Assembly (NCBI RefSeq): GCF_019599545.1
Contig: NZ_JAIEZV010000001.1
Coordinates: 1-64,000, forward strand
Source of the DNA: Halobacillus sp. Nhm2S1
GTDB lineage: Bacteria; Bacillota; Bacilli; Bacillales; Halobacillaceae
Direction of reading: 5' to 3'
Length of the DNA stretch: 64,000 nt
Shown here: one piece after another, positions 42,468-52,125 of the stretch
How the letters are laid out: each line of letters starts with the position of its first letter
Position numbering within the stretch: position 1 is the first letter of the stretch
Program-made: the position numbers and the translations under genes
Notes under the pieces: generated by a model
Databases searched by the model: none
What the model was told of the DNA's origin: nothing
Seen by the model: only the letters and a program-made list of their open reading frames with translations

Positions 42468-45197
42468 TTGAGGATGAGGAGACAGTGGTGGAAGGTTGTC
42501 ATCAGCATTGTGCTTGTGTTTTTGCTGGCGAGTCCGACATCTTTAACGTCGGTCAGTACAACGAAAACTTTTGCACAAACGAATGAAACCGTTACCATTA
42601 ACTACAAGCGATTAGATGGAAATTATGAAGGCTGGGGACTGCATCTATGGAACCAGGACGGTTCCAATCCTGCGATTGAACAAGGGACGGATTGGTCGGA
42701 CCCGGTGGAGTTTACGAATGAAACGGATTTCGGAATGTCTGTGGAAATTCCGGTCATCGACATCAAGAACGGGTTGAACTTTATCGTACATAAGGGGGAT
42801 CTAAAAGATACTCCGAATGACAGATATTTTCCGACCACCGGTGAAACGGAGTTCTGGCTGGTCCAAGGCAAGGAGGAAGTCTATTTGGAAGAACCTGTGC
42901 TGACGACTTATGTGGAGTCTGCGAAAATCAAGAACGACACACTCATTTCAGCGAAGATGAGCCAGGTGATTGAGAGTGCAGATCGTTCTGATTTTGTTCT
43001 GAAGGGCGCAGATGGAGCGCGCATCGACATAGAATCTGCTGAGGTGGATGGACAAGACGTTCGTCTGGAAACCGCAGAAGCGCTGGATCTCACTCAGACG
43101 TACACCATCCAATATGGAGAAGAAGAAACGAATGTGATGGTCGACTGGAAGCTGATGGATGAAAGGTTTGCGTATGACGGGGACGATCTCGGGGCGACGT
43201 TACATGACGACGGTACAGCTGAACTGAAGCTTTGGTCACCGATCGCGACCGATGTCTCAGTTGTTCTTTATGATAAAGACGATCAATATAAAGTCGTGAA
43301 CAATGATATCCCGATGGAAAAAGGGGACGATGGCGTCTGGTCTGTGACGCTGAATGAGGACAATACCGGAATCAAAGACCTCAACAGCTACTATTATCAG
43401 TATAAAATCGAGGCGTATGGAGAAGAGAAGCTTGCCCTTGATCCTTACGCTAAATCAATGGCGGCTTCAAACAATGATGATAACGATGATGTAGGAAAAG
43501 CGGCGATCGTCGATCCTTCTGAGATTGGGCCTAAACTTGATTTTGCTAAAATCAAAGGCTATGAAAAGCGTGAAGATGCGATCATTTGGGAAGCACACGT
43601 GCGTGATTTCACATCTGACCCGAGCATCGAAGGCGAGCTTGATTCCCAGTTCGGTACGTTCAATGCTTTTGTAGAAAAACTTGATTACGTAAAAGAGCTG
43701 GGTGTGACCCACATCCAACTGCTCCCTGTCATGAAGTATTATTTCGGGGATGAACTCGACAGCAGCACACGTGAGCGTGAGTATTCCGCTTCAGGAAACA
43801 ATTACAACTGGGGTTATGACCCTCACAGCTATTTCGCCCTTTCCGGTATGTATTCCGAGCGTCCGGAAGATCCGGAAGAAAGAATCGAAGAATTCAAGCA
43901 GCTGATTGATGAAATTCATAAACGTAAGATGGGTGTCATTTTGGATGTCGTCTACAACCACACAGCCAAAGTGAGCATCTTGGAAGACCTTGTCCCGAAC
44001 TATTATCATTTCATGGATGAGGAAGGCAATACCAAAACAGGTTACGGCGGTGGAAAAGTGGGGACGACGCATGAAATGTCCCGCAAACTTATGGTCGACT
44101 CCATCGAGTATTGGGTCGATGAATTCAAAGTGGACGGGTTCCGTTTCGACTTGATGGGTGATTTGGATGCAGAAAGTGTCCAAGCCGCTTACGATGCTGC
44201 GGAAGCTTTGAATCCGAACATTTTAATGCTCGGAGAAGGCTGGAGAACGTATGCCGGTGATAACGGTGGGGAAGGTGTACAACCGGCCGACCAGGATTGG
44301 ATGGACGAAACAGATGGAGTCGCTGTCTTTTCTGATGAGATCAGGAATGAACTGAAGTCCGGTTTCGGTAGTGAAGGGGAACCGCGTTTCATTACAGGCG
44401 GCGCTCGTAACATCGATACCATTTTCAACAACATCAAAGGACAGCCTGGCAATGTGACAGAAGATGACCCGGGAGATATCGTGCAGTACATCGCAGCCCA
44501 CGACAACTTGACGCTTCATGATGTCATCGCACAGTCCATCAAAAAGGACCCGGCGAAGCATGAAGAAGAAATCCAAAAACGAATCCGCCTCGGGAATTCT
44601 ATGATTCTAACAAGTCAGGGAATCTCCTTCCTTCATGCCGGTCAGGAATATGGCCGCACGAAGCAGTGGAAAGCCGATGGCGTTCCAGAAGATAAGTGGA
44701 CCTATATGGAAGATGAAAACGGGAATCCGTTCGAAGATCCTTACTTCATCCATGATTCCTATGATTCTACCGATGTGATCAACCAGTTCGACTGGCAGGC
44801 CGTGTCCGAGCCAAGCATCCAGCAGGAAACAATGGAATATACGAAAGGTCTGATCGAACTGAGACGATGGACAGATGCTTTCCGCCTCGGTTCTGAGGAA
44901 GCGGTCGAAGAAAACGTCACGCTTTTGGATGCACCTGAAATCCAGGAAACGGATTTGATGCTTGCCTATAAAGCGGTCGATCCTGGCAAGAAAGCAAAAG
45001 GAAGCTATTACGTGTTCATCAACGCCGATGACGAAACACGTACATTGACTCTCGATGAGAACTTGAAGAAAGGAAAAGTGCTCGTCGACAATGACGAAGC
45101 TGGACGCAAAAAAGTGAAAGATCCATCCGGTTTCGAGCTGAATAAAGATGGCATTACCATCGATCCACTGACGACGGTTGTCATCCATACGAAATAA
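42468..45197 (+). CDS. Secreted type I pullulanase (GH13)
   Basis: This 909-aa exported starch-debranching enzyme cleaves alpha-1,6 links in pullulan and amylopectin. It has a signal peptide (basic start, core VVISIVLVFLLASP), a CBM41/PUD starch-binding domain (YKRLDGNYEGWGLHLWNQDG), a CBM48-like domain and the GH13 barrel. The type I signature YNWGYDP, nucleophile region GFRFDLMGD, acid/base LMLGEGW and AAHDNLTLHD are intact. TTG 42468 follows AGGAGGA. The very acidic composition fits a salt-adapted secreted enzyme. Controlled by a cre site. Confidence 0.93.
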   Translation: MRMRRQWWKVVISIVLVFLLASPTSLTSVSTTKTFAQTNETVTINYKRLDGNYEGWGLHLWNQDGSNPAIEQGTDWSDPVEFTNETDFGMSVEIPVIDIKNGLNFIVHKGDLKDTPNDRYFPTTGETEFWLVQGKEEVYLEEPVLTTYVESAKIKNDTLISAKMSQVIESADRSDFVLKGADGARIDIESAEVDGQDVRLETAEALDLTQTYTIQYGEEETNVMVDWKLMDERFAYDGDDLGATLHDDGTAELKLWSPIATDVSVVLYDKDDQYKVVNNDIPMEKGDDGVWSVTLNEDNTGIKDLNSYYYQYKIEAYGEEKLALDPYAKSMAASNNDDNDDVGKAAIVDPSEIGPKLDFAKIKGYEKREDAIIWEAHVRDFTSDPSIEGELDSQFGTFNAFVEKLDYVKELGVTHIQLLPVMKYYFGDELDSSTREREYSASGNNYNWGYDPHSYFALSGMYSERPEDPEERIEEFKQLIDEIHKRKMGVILDVVYNHTAKVSILEDLVPNYYHFMDEEGNTKTGYGGGKVGTTHEMSRKLMVDSIEYWVDEFKVDGFRFDLMGDLDAESVQAAYDAAEALNPNILMLGEGWRTYAGDNGGEGVQPADQDWMDETDGVAVFSDEIRNELKSGFGSEGEPRFITGGARNIDTIFNNIKGQPGNVTEDDPGDIVQYIAAHDNLTLHDVIAQSIKKDPAKHEEEIQKRIRLGNSMILTSQGISFLHAGQEYGRTKQWKADGVPEDKWTYMEDENGNPFEDPYFIHDSYDSTDVINQFDWQAVSEPSIQQETMEYTKGLIELRRWTDAFRLGSEEAVEENVTLLDAPEIQETDLMLAYKAVDPGKKAKGSYYVFINADDETRTLTLDENLKKGKVLVDNDEAGRKKVKDPSGFELNKDGITIDPLTTVVIHTK

Positions 45198-45200
45198 AGA

Positions 45201-45235
45201 AGAACCAGCTCCTTTTCTAAGGAGCTGGTTTTTTG
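45201..45235 (+). terminator. Terminator of the pullulanase gene
   Basis: AACCAGCTCCTT / AAGGAGCTGGTT, 4-nt loop, then TTTT. Confidence 0.85.
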
Positions 45236-45361
45236 AATGTGTCCGAACGGTCGGGCAAAGTGACTTAACGGAGAGCGAAAGTGCCCGAACGCACGACCAA
45301 AGTGACTTAACAGGAAGCCAAAGTGCCCTAACGCCACCTCAAAGTGACTTAACGATCAAGA
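45236..45361. repeat. Six-unit tandem repeat, 21-bp units alternating in two types
   Basis: Units start at 45236, 45257, 45278, 45299, 45320 and 45341. Each has a conserved half (A)AAGTG...AACG and a variable 8-9 bp half. Types alternate strictly: GTGTCCGAACG, GTGACTTAACG, GTGCCCGAACG, GTGACTTAACA, GTGCCCTAACG, GTGACTTAACG. The true period is therefore 42 bp. It lies between convergent genes, and its last unit overlaps the EamA stop codon. Frames through it (SHFGRAFGH-like) are artefacts of the repeat. Confidence 0.9.
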
Positions 45362-46264
45362 AGCGGACTTCTCCCTCTGCTGCGCAGGCTTCTTTTTAGA
45401 CTCCTGCACAATGATGACAGATAAAAGCACGAGCACGACCCCGGCATATTGGAAGATCGTCAGCACTTCCGCATAAAAGAAGTAACCGACGAGCGTCGCG
45501 ACGACCGGTTCGATGGTGGCGACGATGGAAGCCCGGCTCGATTCCACATGCTCGAGGCCTTTCGTGTAGAGAAGGAAAGGCAGAACGGTCGAGATGAGTC
45601 CGAGGCCGAGAATCAACAGCCAGACGCGGATGTCATTTAAGAGTGACGCTTCTTCCCATAGGCCACTGAAAGGAACCACTGCAAGAGCTGCGAATAGAAA
45701 CGTATAAAAGGTGACAGTCAAAGAGCGGTATTTTTTCAAAACGACCTTCCCGAAGATGCTGTAAAGCGCGTAAAACAGTCCCGAACCAAGTCCGAATAAC
45801 AGGCCGGCCCATGACAGGGAGGCTTGCAGTCCCGGAAGCCATCCGATGACGAACGTACACCCGATAAAAGTCGTGAAAAGGGCCAAGAGTTTTCTTCCTG
45901 TCCAGGCTTCTTTAAAGAAAACTCTTGAAAAAATGGTCACGAAGACAGGTGCAGTATAAAGGAGAACGAAAGCGATCGCCATTGAAGTCGCCTCAATGGC
46001 GCTGAAGAGACACCAGTTGAACAAAGCGATGCTGATGACCCCTGTCCCGAAGAAATAACGCGAGTCTGTCGGTTTTATTTTTAAAAGCTTTCTATTAGAA
46101 ACGATGATGGATCCGAACAGCATGACCATCGCAGAGGTCACTCGGAGAGCGACCACTTGAATGGGGGAGAACCCATGCTCGTACAGTTGGTTCACAAACA
46201 GCCCGATGATGCCCCACAGGGAGGCGCCCAGGAAAATCATCAAGAATGCACGGTTTCTAGTCAT
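45356..46264 (-). CDS. EamA/DMT family transporter
   Basis: This 302-aa protein has ten helices in two EamA repeats: LGASLWGIIGLFVNQLYEHG near the start of the first and GLLFGLGSGLFYALYSIFGK at the start of the second. The family exports or imports small metabolites such as amino acids. No specificity can be read. ATG 46264 follows AAGGAGGA. Its stop codon lies inside the last tandem repeat unit, so the final residues KSAS may derive from the repeat. Confidence 0.88.
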   Translation of the reverse strand: MTRNRAFLMIFLGASLWGIIGLFVNQLYEHGFSPIQVVALRVTSAMVMLFGSIIVSNRKLLKIKPTDSRYFFGTGVISIALFNWCLFSAIEATSMAIAFVLLYTAPVFVTIFSRVFFKEAWTGRKLLALFTTFIGCTFVIGWLPGLQASLSWAGLLFGLGSGLFYALYSIFGKVVLKKYRSLTVTFYTFLFAALAVVPFSGLWEEASLLNDIRVWLLILGLGLISTVLPFLLYTKGLEHVESSRASIVATIEPVVATLVGYFFYAEVLTIFQYAGVVLVLLSVIIVQESKKKPAQQREKSAS

Positions 46265-46401
46265 CGGATTCCTCCTTCCTGCATGAATGTCCGTCTATTA
46301 TACAAAAATTTAGAAAGCTTTGAATATAGCTGTTGCAAAAAAATAAGAAATCTTGTTTGATAGAGGATAAGGATGAAATCGAATCACAAGGGGATGGAAC
46401 A

Positions 46402-46974
46402 ATGGATCCAGTTATGCGAGATGTCAAAACACCTATAGAAACAGAACGGCTGATTTTGAAAATGCCGGAGCCAGGTGACGGAACAGTGGTCAACGCAGCG
46501 ATCCAAAGGTCTGTGAATGAACTGAAACCATGGCTTGGATTTGTCCAGGAGACACCGACTGTCGAAGACACAGAATCAAACGCAAGAGAAGCGCACGCCA
46601 AGTTTTTGCTGCGCCAGAATTTAAGGTATCTCGTTTTTCTGAAGGAGGATATGACTTTCGTCGGTTCGACTGGTTTTCATCGAATGGACTGGGATGTGTC
46701 GAAGTTCGAGATCGGCTACTGGATGGATACCGCTCATAGTGGAAAAGGATATATGCGGGAAGCGGTTGACGCTTTGACGGCGTATGCTTTGAATGATTTA
46801 GGTGGTGCCCGTGTGGAAATCCGTTGCGAATCGGAAAATAAAAAAAGCCGCGTCATTCCGGAGTCTCTCGGTTTTGAGCTTGAAGGCATTCTTCGCAACG
46901 AAGATCGATCTGTCGATGGGAAGCGGTTGACCGATACGTGCATCTACGCAAAAGTCTGTGAAAGAGGGGAGTGA
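46402..46974 (+). CDS. GNAT acetyltransferase, RimJ-like
   Basis: This 190-aa protein has the RimJ/RimL layout: TERLILKMPEPGDG at the start, FVGSTGFHRMDWD, then FEIGYWMDTAHSGKGYMREA with the acetyl-CoA binding loop. ENKKSRVIPESLGFELEG follows near the end. Likely N-acetylates a protein or small amine. ATG 46402 follows AAGGGG. The next gene starts 4 bases after the stop, so they form an operon. Confidence 0.85.
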   Translation: MDPVMRDVKTPIETERLILKMPEPGDGTVVNAAIQRSVNELKPWLGFVQETPTVEDTESNAREAHAKFLLRQNLRYLVFLKEDMTFVGSTGFHRMDWDVSKFEIGYWMDTAHSGKGYMREAVDALTAYALNDLGGARVEIRCESENKKSRVIPESLGFELEGILRNEDRSVDGKRLTDTCIYAKVCERGE

Positions 46975-46978
46975 TCCT

Positions 46979-48310
46979 GTGTATGACGTGACGATCATTG
47001 GGGCCGGCGTCAGCGGTGTGTTCCTTGCATACACGCTTGCAAAAGAACATCCGGAATGGAACGTCCATGTAGTGGATAAAGGAAAGCCTCTGGTTGAGCG
47101 GACGTGTGGATTACAACAGGAAGCGTGCACCTGTGAAGGGCCGTGCGATCGGTACGTAGGATTTGCAGGACTCGGAAAATCCGAAGGGAAGTTCAATTAT
47201 ACGAACGATTTCGGTGGGCAGCTGGGGAAGAAGATCGGAGAAAAGGAAACGCTTGCGCTCATGGAAGAAGTCGATGAGCTTTTGTGCTCTTATGGCGGCG
47301 ATCTAGTTGAGAGGTACAGTACGAAAAATGAGAAACTTTCAGCAAAAGCATCCCAGCATTCTTTGAAAGTTCTTTCGACAGAAGTGCGTCATTTGGGGAC
47401 ACAGCTCGCCCGGGGGATCTTTCAAAGCATGTATGAGGAGATGTCTGAAAGGGTGACCTTCACATTTGAAGCGGATGTCACAGCAGTCACAAAAGAAGAA
47501 GGTCTGTTTTCGATTGATACTAACCATGGTCCGTTTCAAAGCGGGAAAGTTGTCTTCGCTACAGGAATGAGTGGGAGTGACTGGCTGAAATCCATGACAG
47601 CGGAATTAGGGCTGAAGCCTGGGCGCACACGGCTGGATTTAGGGATCCGGGTGGAGATGCGAGGCAATCAGCTCGATGCCATTCTTCAGGAAACATTTGA
47701 AACGAAGCTTCATTACATAAATGAGCGTTTTTCTGCGACCACCTACTGCATGAATCCGCGTGGAAGAGTCATTCGAAAATATCAGCATGGCCTGGTGATG
47801 GCAGATGGTCAAAACCAGAACGAAGATGAACCGAGTCAGAATTTGAATTTCACGCTTTTCGTGCCGCGGTACTTCAAGAATCAGGCGGAAGCGATGGCAG
47901 AAGCCCATCGTGTGATCGGCGGCATCAATCAAGGGCGGGACAGGATTGTGGCCCAGAAGTTGGGAGATTTATTGAAAGGAAAACCTTCTGATCATCTTTC
48001 TCGCGGCGTTATTCAACCCTCCCTGGAGGCAGAAGCAGGAGATCTCCGCAAAGAAGTGCCTTCCCTTTATATAGAGGCACTGATGGAGTTTTTTGAAGCG
48101 TTGGAAGGGCTGCTCGGCGAGGAGGTCGATCGCGGTACCGTCCTTTATGGGTTGGACAGCAAATTTTATGAAGCGAAGATTTTCACGGATGAGCATTTTG
48201 AGACCGAGGTGCCAGGATTGTATTTGATCGGGGACTGCTCGGGGGAGACGCACTCCTTGTCGCAGGCAGCGGCAAGCGGCATCTATTTAGCACGGATGAT
48301 AAAAGCTTAG
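46979..48310 (+). CDS. FAD-dependent oxidoreductase
   Basis: This 443-aa flavoprotein has the N-terminal dinucleotide motif IIGAGVSGVFLAYTLA, a Cys-rich segment (TCGLQQEACTCEGPC) and GFAGLGKSEGKFNYTNDFGG. A C-terminal FAD loop GLYLIGDCSGETHSLSQAAA closes the fold. It resembles uncharacterised FAD-dependent dehydrogenases (COG2509 type). GTG 46979 has GAGGGGAG seven bases upstream. Four Cys in the N-terminal segment might bind metal or be redox-active (inference). Confidence 0.82.
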   Translation: MYDVTIIGAGVSGVFLAYTLAKEHPEWNVHVVDKGKPLVERTCGLQQEACTCEGPCDRYVGFAGLGKSEGKFNYTNDFGGQLGKKIGEKETLALMEEVDELLCSYGGDLVERYSTKNEKLSAKASQHSLKVLSTEVRHLGTQLARGIFQSMYEEMSERVTFTFEADVTAVTKEEGLFSIDTNHGPFQSGKVVFATGMSGSDWLKSMTAELGLKPGRTRLDLGIRVEMRGNQLDAILQETFETKLHYINERFSATTYCMNPRGRVIRKYQHGLVMADGQNQNEDEPSQNLNFTLFVPRYFKNQAEAMAEAHRVIGGINQGRDRIVAQKLGDLLKGKPSDHLSRGVIQPSLEAEAGDLRKEVPSLYIEALMEFFEALEGLLGEEVDRGTVLYGLDSKFYEAKIFTDEHFETEVPGLYLIGDCSGETHSLSQAAASGIYLARMIKA

Positions 48311-48338
48311 TCTGCGGAACGTAGACTAAGCTTTATTC
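48305..48338. terminator. Terminator between convergent genes
   Basis: CTTAGTCT / AGACTAAG hairpin with CTTTATT after it. Confidence 0.65.
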
Positions 48339-48346
48339 ATGTACCT

Positions 48347-48697
48347 CTATGATCTTTCGCGGAATTCTTTTAACGTACGGATCCCGACAGTCACCGCCTG
48401 ACTCATCGCAGATCCCCCTCCATAAGCAGCGGCGACACCCATCGTTTCATAGATTTGCGGGTCGCTGCACCCGAGCGCTACACATTGGTCCATGTGATAG
48501 GTGATACTCGCCTCATCTCCATCCTTCACGCTGATCGCAAGAGCCATCAGATGCTTATGCGACCGGTCGACTTCCCCATCTTCAAAAAAAGCGCCTGTGA
48601 AACGGTTGTAATCTTTCGTTGCTTCAGGTAAGTAACTGGTCAATTCTTCAATTCCGTGACGGTAATCGTGCAAGGTCTCTTCGGCATGATTCTTCAT
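48347..48697 (-). CDS. Carboxymuconolactone decarboxylase (AhpD-like) family protein
   Basis: This 116-aa all-helical protein has the CMD core HKHLMALAISVKDGDEASIT, YHMDQCVALGCSDPQIYETM and GVAAAYGGGSAMSQA. The CxxC of true AhpD is reduced to a single Cys (QCVALGC has a longer spacing), so peroxidase-type activity is doubtful. ATG 48697 follows AGGGAGA. Confidence 0.8.
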   Translation of the reverse strand: MKNHAEETLHDYRHGIEELTSYLPEATKDYNRFTGAFFEDGEVDRSHKHLMALAISVKDGDEASITYHMDQCVALGCSDPQIYETMGVAAAYGGGSAMSQAVTVGIRTLKEFRERS

Positions 48698-48885
48698 TTA
48701 CAATCTCTCCCTTTTTTAAAGCTTACTCGTGCTATACCTGTTTTTCCAAAGGGTTGAAACCCGGCAGTATGTAAGAAAGCATATCCATAATAGAGATAGG
48801 ATCACGATTATTTGTAAGAAAATTGAAACTTTTCATCCCGTATCTCCGTAACACATGTAAGGATACATAATTGGAGGGGATGACG

Positions 48886-49212
48886 ATGGGGAAAAATATG
48901 ATATGGGCCGTGGTTACTGTTAGTGTGATGATGTTGATCAACTGGGGAGTCGCTTCTTTTTTCCGTGGTGAATTCATTGAATATTCCTTTTTGCTTGGCG
49001 TCGTAATCATGGCTATTGTTTGGTTTTTCAATTCAAAAGGTGGTTTCGCTTCCAATTCAGTCCGGTTGCGGATCCAGGCCCGGACGGGTATGAAGCTCGA
49101 AGAGGAAAAACGCAGTTTCAACCCAACGGTCGTATTCTATACCACAATCGGTTATACCGTGGTCGCATTTGTAGTCACAATCATCTATTATAAAGATTAT
49201 ATTACTGGTTGA
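48886..49212 (+). CDS. Hypothetical membrane protein (108 aa)
   Basis: Three hydrophobic helices (about 5-23, 33-47 and 83-102) and a polar loop RIQARTGMKLEEEKRSFNP. ATG 48886 follows GGAGGGG. Unknown family. Confidence 0.65.
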   Translation: MGKNMIWAVVTVSVMMLINWGVASFFRGEFIEYSFLLGVVIMAIVWFFNSKGGFASNSVRLRIQARTGMKLEEEKRSFNPTVVFYTTIGYTVVAFVVTIIYYKDYITG

Positions 49213-49244
49213 TTTCCTGGTTTCGATCATTCATGGATAGAAAA

Positions 49245-49284
49245 AAGAAAACGCCTGGATGTTAAAAATCCAAGCGTTTTTTCA
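49245..49284. terminator. Terminator between convergent genes
   Basis: AAAACGC / GCGTTTT and TGGAT / ATCCA arms form a hairpin with A and T runs at the ends. Confidence 0.75.
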
Positions 49285-49333
49285 TTTCTTACTCACAAAA
49301 ATGCCGATGCTGCCATGTGTATGCTAAAAAACT

Positions 49334-50056
49334 TTAAAAAGGATTGGTCGCCCATTGAAGCGACTGCTTGATAAAAATGCGAGGGTGTAGTTTCAATTGA
49401 GAAACCATGTATTCCGCAAGGTCCTCCGGCTGCATGTACTTCTCTTTATCCTGTCCTTCCATATCTTCCCCTAATGCAAGTTCTGTGGCAACGAGACTCG
49501 GATTTAATGTGAAGACGCGGATGTTGTCCCTTCTTACTTCCTGCATCAAGGCTTCCATCATCCCTTGCAGGGCAAACTTCGATCCACTGTAAGCCGTGGA
49601 TCCGGCGGTCCCTTTGAGTCCACTGCTTGAAGAAATATTGATGATATCCCCCTGGTTCTTCTCCTTCATCATGGGCAGGACGGCTCTTGTGACGTGGTAT
49701 GTACCGTAAACATTCACTTCAAACGTCCGTTTCCATTCGTCAGGCTCTAGTTCAAGGAACTTTCCGTACACACCGATGCCTGCGTTGTTGATGAGAATGT
49801 CTGCTTCACCAAGCTCTTCTTTTATTTGCTGAACCGCTTGTTCCACTTGATCGATGTCCGCAATATCAGCGGACGCTACAGCTGCCTCGACTCCGTAGGA
49901 ACGGGCTTCCTCGGCTACTTCTTCAAGACGGCTTTTGGTCCTTGCAATCAATCCGAGATGAACGCCTTCTTTCGCCAGCTGCAAAGCTGTAGCCCGTCCG
50001 ATGCCGCGACCTGCACCGGTCACATAAGCGATTTTCCCTTTGATTTCTTGTGCCAT
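49334..50056 (-). CDS. Short-chain dehydrogenase/reductase (FabG-like)
   Basis: This 240-aa Rossmann-fold NAD(P) oxidoreductase has the cofactor loop TGAGRGIG (13-20), ILINNAGIGVYG, catalytic Ser in INISSSSG and the YSGSK Tyr-Lys pair. It is similar to 3-oxoacyl-reductase-like SDRs. The substrate is unknown. ATG 50056 is chosen because AGGAGTGATGAGG lies upstream; four extra upstream codons lack an RBS. Confidence 0.87.
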   Translation of the reverse strand: MAQEIKGKIAYVTGAGRGIGRATALQLAKEGVHLGLIARTKSRLEEVAEEARSYGVEAAVASADIADIDQVEQAVQQIKEELGEADILINNAGIGVYGKFLELEPDEWKRTFEVNVYGTYHVTRAVLPMMKEKNQGDIINISSSSGLKGTAGSTAYSGSKFALQGMMEALMQEVRRDNIRVFTLNPSLVATELALGEDMEGQDKEKYMQPEDLAEYMVSQLKLHPRIFIKQSLQWATNPF

Positions 50057-50177
50057 GATCCTCATCACTCCTATTCTTGTTCTTCATTCAAGTCTACGAG
50101 TTTCCCTTTTTGAAATCAAAAGATAGCGTCTACCCCAAGGGTGATTCCTTTGATAAACGAATAGAGGGAGGGATTTT

Positions 50178-50477
50178 ATGGAAACCTTTGTTATGTTGAG
50201 ACCAGTATTCCTGGCATTGGTCCTGGTATCTATTTTTCTAACGATTTTTCTCCTTTTTCAGAAGGAAGAAAAGGTGAATGGATGGACGCTTTTTTACATC
50301 ACATCCATAAGCTTAATCATAGGTAGTGTCTGTTTTTATAGCAGTGGGTATATCGTGGATGAGTTTAACTTGAGCGGGGATTCTCTTTCGTTTTATTTGT
50401 ACATCGCTTTATTCCCAGTGAGCTTGTTGAACATCCTGTTGTACTGCTTTAAGCCCAGGTCAGTGGTAGAAGCATGA
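50178..50477 (+). CDS. Hypothetical membrane protein (99 aa)
   Basis: Three hydrophobic helices (about 8-27, 37-54 and 71-90) joined by QKEEKVNG and YIVDEFNLSGDS loops. ATG 50178 follows GGAGGGA. Unknown family. Confidence 0.65.
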   Translation: METFVMLRPVFLALVLVSIFLTIFLLFQKEEKVNGWTLFYITSISLIIGSVCFYSSGYIVDEFNLSGDSLSFYLYIALFPVSLLNILLYCFKPRSVVEA

Positions 50478-50645
50478 GATTGGTATCCTGTCTTCATTTT
50501 TCCATGTGAAAGCCTGGTTTGGGAATGTTGAGGAAAAAAAGGAGTTTTTTCACAGAAAATTTCTATTTTATTACCAATTTTTGAAACGTAAATCGTTCCC
50601 ATTCGTACTTGTAGGAAAGAAGGAAGAATGGAGGTTATCTTAACG

Positions 50646-51554
50646 ATGAAAAAAATTCTATTTATTATGATTGCGCTATTGATTACAGCTGGCTGTGCAT
50701 CCTCTCCGTCTTCCAGTGAGAATTCGTCAGAGGAAAATACGACAGAGGATGATGTGACAAAGGTACTGGAGCAAATATTTTCAGGACCAGATGAAGAACT
50801 GGAACAATTGCATGAAGAGGAAAATTATCAAGGAATTTCTTCCTACTATATGGACCAATTCGAACCTTACTTCACAGAAAAGTACATGAAGCAGGCGTTG
50901 GATACCAATCTGCTGAACAGCTTTCATCAAAAGGCTGGAAATGACGTCAACATGGAAATTGGTAAGATGAGCGTTGAGCAAAGTGAGGAAACGGAAACCG
51001 CTTATGATTTTGATATGCAAATCAATATAAGCAATGGTGAAACCGCGGACGTCAGTGGAAGAGTGAACACGAATGAAGAAGGGAAAATCACACGGATTTA
51101 CTACAACGATGATGTGCAGTCATTGTTGCACGCTTTTGATACGGCCGTTCAAACAGAAGAAGGGCTTTTCGAATATGACCGTTCCAGGTTGGTAAGTCGG
51201 ACCGGGGATGAAGCCTATCAGCCTAAGTATCCGACGCTCATGCCTTTCGAAGTGGATGGTGTAGAAATTGATCCTGGAGTTATGGAAGAGAAGGATACCG
51301 TATTGACCTTCATCTTTCATGCGGAAATGAATGAAGAGATGGAATTGACGACCGTTAAAGATGGCGACATCTCTTATGATGACATAGAGACAGAAGAGGT
51401 ATCGATCGGTGATCAAACCGGACAATATGCAGGAAACGAAGGTGAGACTCAGCGGTTGATTTGGAAAGATGGATCGATCATGTATGAGTTGAAAGGGAAT
51501 GTAGATGGCTTGTCAAAAGATGATCTGATCATGGTGGCGGAGTCTTTTGAGTAA
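50646..51554 (+). CDS. Lipoprotein with DUF4367-like C-terminus
   Basis: This 302-aa exported lipoprotein has a KK start and the lipobox LITAGC, followed by a Ser-rich linker. The N-terminal half is acidic, with a helical then beta region (DUF3887-like in shape). The C-terminus ends RLIWKDGSIMYELKGNVDGL and SKDDLIMVAESFE, the pattern of DUF4367 domains. ATG 50646 follows TGGAGG by 11 bases. Function unknown; surface-located. Ends with a terminator. Confidence 0.78.
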   Translation: MKKILFIMIALLITAGCASSPSSSENSSEENTTEDDVTKVLEQIFSGPDEELEQLHEEENYQGISSYYMDQFEPYFTEKYMKQALDTNLLNSFHQKAGNDVNMEIGKMSVEQSEETETAYDFDMQINISNGETADVSGRVNTNEEGKITRIYYNDDVQSLLHAFDTAVQTEEGLFEYDRSRLVSRTGDEAYQPKYPTLMPFEVDGVEIDPGVMEEKDTVLTFIFHAEMNEEMELTTVKDGDISYDDIETEEVSIGDQTGQYAGNEGETQRLIWKDGSIMYELKGNVDGLSKDDLIMVAESFE

Positions 51555-51606
51555 GCCATACACCTTCATGGTTAGGAACAGTTGAGGTAATGGAAGAGGC
51601 ACGTAT

Positions 51607-51645
51607 AAAAACCCACTCACCCAATTGCGGGGAGTGGGTTTTCCT
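51607..51645 (+). terminator. Terminator of the lipoprotein gene
   Basis: AACCCACTC / GAGTGGGTT long hairpin, then TTCCTTTAT. Up to 51848 there is no gene; ATTTATTTCCATC-rich AT sequence probably holds the next promoter. Confidence 0.75.
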
Positions 51646-51848
51646 TTATAGTCTAAACATCGTCTTTTTATTTTTCATGTCTTTGTTTGGGTTATTATAC
51701 AAGTCTTCGAGTGATAGTGGCTTATCCTTCATAGGAGAAGTTTTTTCATACCATTTATAAATGAAAGAAAATTCATTTATTTCCATCTTTTAGTGTGGTA
51801 AATTGGTATAAGCCTTTCGTAACACATGGTAGGAAAGAGGGATAATAA

Positions 51849-52109
51849 ATGGAACGTTTACATACCATTTGGCTTGATGATACATATGTGCATGGAATTA
51901 TTAAGATATATGATTCAATTTTTGAATATTTGTTTCACCCCATTGTACTTGATGAAATAAAAGGGGAATACCGTGTCATAAATAATTTGTGGTATACGAC
52001 CTATCATGGTGCTAGAGAGTTTTTCAGGTCTCCCTCGAATCCTTATAGCGTTGTTGGAAGAATGAAGGTAAAGGAAGAAACAACGGTTGGAGGAAGTATT
52101 GTGAAATAA
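51849..52109 (+). CDS. Hypothetical protein (86 aa)
   Basis: A small, aromatic-rich protein (MERLHTIWLDDTYVHGIIKI; YRVINNLWYTTYHGAREFFR). ATG 51849 with AGAGGGA upstream. Unknown. More AT-rich than its neighbours. Confidence 0.5.
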   Translation: MERLHTIWLDDTYVHGIIKIYDSIFEYLFHPIVLDEIKGEYRVINNLWYTTYHGAREFFRSPSNPYSVVGRMKVKEETTVGGSIVK

Positions 52110-52125
52110 AGGGTGAATCCCCAAT

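Noticed and set aside
45008-45337. Minus-strand frame with SHFGRAFGH-type repeats
   Set aside because: A product of the 21-bp tandem repeat and the pullulanase 3' end; no RBS. The repeat itself is reported.
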